Positions 62,059 through 64,000 of a stretch of DNA of 64,000 bases are shown here, one piece after another (position 1 is the first letter of the stretch; every line of letters starts with the position of its first letter). This DNA is from Pseudomonas sp. G2-4 (GTDB taxonomy: Bacteria > Pseudomonadota > Gammaproteobacteria > Pseudomonadales > Pseudomonadaceae): positions 3,348,001 through 3,412,000 of the forward strand of contig NZ_CP125957.1 of assembly GCF_030064125.1 (NCBI RefSeq), read 5' to 3'. Under the pieces are notes generated by a model. The model ran no database searches. It saw only the letters and a list, made by a program, of their open reading frames with translations, and was not told the origin of the DNA. A program made the position numbers and the translations under genes.

Positions 62059-62382
62059 TGCAGTTTCAACCGAGGCTCGGTGCCTGGCCCCAGGTGGTTA
62101 CCCAACATCAGTAATGCCGAGGGTACCAGGCCATAGAGCGCGACTTGGGGCATGCGGGACAGCGATGCATAGAACGCCCGCGCCAACCATCCTTCCAGCG
62201 TCACACTGCCCGTGAGTTTACCCATCAGGTTACCCACCGCCGAATAGAGTGACAGCGAGACCAGCAAGCCATGGTCCCTGTAGACATAGGTCGGCAGGGC
62301 TTTGCCTTCAAACCGGGCTTGCAGGCTCTTCGCCAGCGCCACCGTCGACAATCAAAATACGAGTGTCATTGAAGGCTCTCAT
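62055..62382 (-). pseudogene. NDH-2 type dehydrogenase remnant with internal deletion
   Basis: The start (62382) reads MRAFNDTRILIVDGGAG, the Rossmann motif of type II NADH dehydrogenases. It is joined out of frame near 62335 to the family C-terminus: LAKSLQARFEGKALPTYVYR, HGLLVSLSLYSAVGNLMG and ARAFYASLSRMPQVALYG. The whole middle of the enzyme is deleted. Confidence 0.75.
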
Positions 62383-62475
62383 TGCTTTTACTTGGGGGGA
62401 CAGGACGGATCCTGTAGCGCCCAGGCACATGGCGTTGCGCCGGTGCCTGGGTAGGGTGATTTCAACGCTTATGAC

Positions 62476-63219
62476 TTACCAATCCTGGCGGGTCGGCGAA
62501 ATGATCAGGTCGTTGACGGTGACGTTTTCAGGCTGATTTAGTGCATACACCACTGCGCGTCCAATATCGTCCGGCGAGATAGCGATTTTATTCAGCTCTT
62601 GCGCCGCTTTACGGCCTGCCGGGTCGGTGACTTTATCGGCCCAACCGGTGTTGATCACACCCGGGCTGACCGTGTTGACACGGATGCCGTGCTGCACGCC
62701 GAGTTCTTTACGCATCGACTCAGTCATGGCCTGCACGAAGAACTTAGTGGCGCTGTAGATACCCGCAGCAGGCCCGACCTGGTGACCGGCGACCGAATCC
62801 ATATTCAGGATCTGGCCCGACTTCTGTTTCAGCATGAACGGCAACACCGCCGCGATACCATGCAGGTAGCCTTTGATGTTCACGTTGATCATCTTTTCCC
62901 AATCATCGGTGGCCAGGTCGACCCAGTTAGAAAACAGCATCAAGCCTGCGTTGTTGATCAGGATATCCACCGAACCGAAAGAGTCCTGGGCGAATTGCGC
63001 GAGCGCTTTCATATCCTCAGGGTTGGTAACGTCGCTGACGCGACCTACCGCTTCACCGCCCTTGCCTTTCAACTCGCTGACGATGGCGTCCAGGCCTTGC
63101 TGGTCCAAGGCTGCTGCGACAATTCGAACGCCTTTGTCGGACAAGGCACGTGCCGATGCAGCACCCAGGCCGGACGATGCGCCAGTGATGATCGCGGTTT
63201 TATTCTGCAGATAGTTCAT
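62476..63219 (-). CDS. Short-chain dehydrogenase/reductase
   Basis: A 247-residue classical SDR: TGASSGLG cofactor motif (13-20), NNAG near residue 90, catalytic Ser in NMDSVAGH, YSATK with Tyr and Lys, and the PGVINTGWADKV segment. NADP or NAD preference is not clear. The start MNYLQNKTAIIT is preceded by an AGAGGA site. It lies downstream of the OYE gene on the same strand. Confidence 0.92.
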   Translation of the reverse strand: MNYLQNKTAIITGASSGLGAASARALSDKGVRIVAAALDQQGLDAIVSELKGKGGEAVGRVSDVTNPEDMKALAQFAQDSFGSVDILINNAGLMLFSNWVDLATDDWEKMINVNIKGYLHGIAAVLPFMLKQKSGQILNMDSVAGHQVGPAAGIYSATKFFVQAMTESMRKELGVQHGIRVNTVSPGVINTGWADKVTDPAGRKAAQELNKIAISPDDIGRAVVYALNQPENVTVNDLIISPTRQDW

Positions 63220-63289
63220 GGGCGTTCCTCTCGTTGGTGACTGCCCGTCTATGCGGGCAGTTTTTGGGGTTATCGCGGATATAAGGGGA

Positions 63290-64000
63290 TCAGTAGTTGC
63301 CGACTGGCCAATCGGTGTAGCCCTTGGCGCCGCCTCCGTAATACGACTCACGCGGTGCAATGGTCAGCTCGGCCCCACGACGCAAGCGCTCAATCAGGTC
63401 CGGGTTGGAGATAAACAGGCGACCAAACGCAACGGCGTCGATCTTGCCTTCGGCGCGGCGCTCAATAGCCATGTCCAGGTCGTAGTTGTTGTTGCCGATG
63501 AAGGGCCCGTTGAACTGTGCGCTCAATGCGTCCATGTCCACGCCTTCCGGCACTTCACGCGAGGTGGCGGTAGCGCCTTCAACGAAGTGCAGGTAAGCCA
63601 GATCGAATGCATTCAGTTGCTGGATCAGGTAGCCATGCATCGCCATGACATTGCTGTCGGGCGGCGTGTTGCCGGCATCAGGCGTCACCGGCGACAAACG
63701 AATGCCAACCCGGTCGTTGCCCCAGATCTTGACGATTGCGTCGGTAACTTCCAGGGTCAGGCGCGCACGGTTCTCGATGGAGCCGCCGTACTGGTCGGTG
63801 CGATGGTTGGTCGAGTCCCGCAGGAACTGGTCCAGCAGGTAGCTGTTGGCCGAGTGAACCTCGACCCCGTCAAAACCGGCACGCTTGGCATTCTCGGCAG
63901 CACGCTTGTACTGCTCGATGATCCCCGGGATCTCATCGGTTTCGAGCGCCCGTGGCATCGACACCGGGACGAAACCGTTGGTGGTGTAGGTGTCACCTTC
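63290..64000 (-). CDS. Old Yellow Enzyme / alkene reductase (partial)
   Basis: The C-terminal 236 residues of an FMN-dependent ene-reductase; the gene continues beyond the window. Seen: FVPVSMPRALETDEIPGIIE, GFDGVEVHSANSYLLDQFLR with the His/Asn pair, STNHRTDQYGGSIENRARL, and AVAFGRLFISNPDLIERL as phosphate-binding end. It is closest to the NemA/xenobiotic reductase group. Such enzymes reduce activated C=C bonds of electrophiles, fitting a detoxification cluster. Confidence 0.92.
   Translation of the reverse strand, partial: EGDTYTTNGFVPVSMPRALETDEIPGIIEQYKRAAENAKRAGFDGVEVHSANSYLLDQFLRDSTNHRTDQYGGSIENRARLTLEVTDAIVKIWGNDRVGIRLSPVTPDAGNTPPDSNVMAMHGYLIQQLNAFDLAYLHFVEGATATSREVPEGVDMDALSAQFNGPFIGNNNYDLDMAIERRAEGKIDAVAFGRLFISNPDLIERLRRGAELTIAPRESYYGGGAKGYTDWPVGNY

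Noticed and set aside
1..64000. CRISPR arrays or tRNA genes
   Set aside because: No regularly spaced repeats and no cloverleaf-like sequences were found on reading both strands.

Overview
The window looks like a Pseudomonas chromosome (fluorescens/putida type) carrying a large integrative and conjugative element (ICE). Grounds: an MvaT-type H-NS protein, coding style typical of the genus, and an almost complete set of the ICE gene families first described in P. fluorescens and related to ICEclc/PFGI-type islands. No tRNA, rRNA or CRISPR array is visible. All family assignments come from reading the sequence; no database search was run.

Region 1 (1-27.9 kb) is the conjugation backbone of the ICE. 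In order it holds PilL-like lipoprotein, coiled-coil protein, TIGR03759, lytic transglycosylase, TIGR03765, TraD coupling ATPase, TIGR03747, then a cargo pocket (6.3-9.1 kb), then RAQPRD, TIGR03758, 03745, 03750, 03746, 03749, 03752, 03751 and the VirB4/TraC ATPase. A second cargo pocket (16.6-18.5 kb: zeta-like toxin with antitoxin, QslA-like protein, XRE regulator) sits where a TIGR03757 gene is normally found. After it come TIGR03756, TIGR03755, a small membrane protein, TraG_N, DUF3742, an ArdC-type protein and a MobH relaxase. The genes are tightly packed, many with ATGA overlaps. No integrase follows the relaxase, so the element is either rearranged at this end or has its integrase outside the window.

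Region 2 (27.9-35.2 kb) holds accessory operons: MarR plus a P-loop kinase with a clear promoter and palindromic operator, SRPBCC-EVE-MarR, and TetR-membrane protein-AarF kinase-DUF6463-monooxygenase.

Region 3 (34.6-44.4 kb) is an insertion-sequence zone: a decayed IS66 element, several IS66 tails, a group II intron with maturase, and an intact IS1182-family element, around a GNAT acetyltransferase and a chemoreceptor.

Region 4 (44.7-58.1 kb) holds an AraC regulator with a TonB-dependent siderophore receptor and two followers, a KaiC-like ATPase/histidine kinase operon with a second paralogous kinase nearby, an MvaT-like protein, a 24-residue membrane microprotein and a PfpI-family protein, with gene remnants between them.

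Region 5 (58.4-64 kb) is a redox/detoxification-like cluster: VTT membrane protein, two NTF2-like proteins, SRPBCC, flavin reductase, SDR and an Old Yellow Enzyme. It is driven from a promoter with a perfect palindrome, and three of its apparent former members (sugar isomerase, DMT transporter, NDH-2) survive only as pseudogenes.
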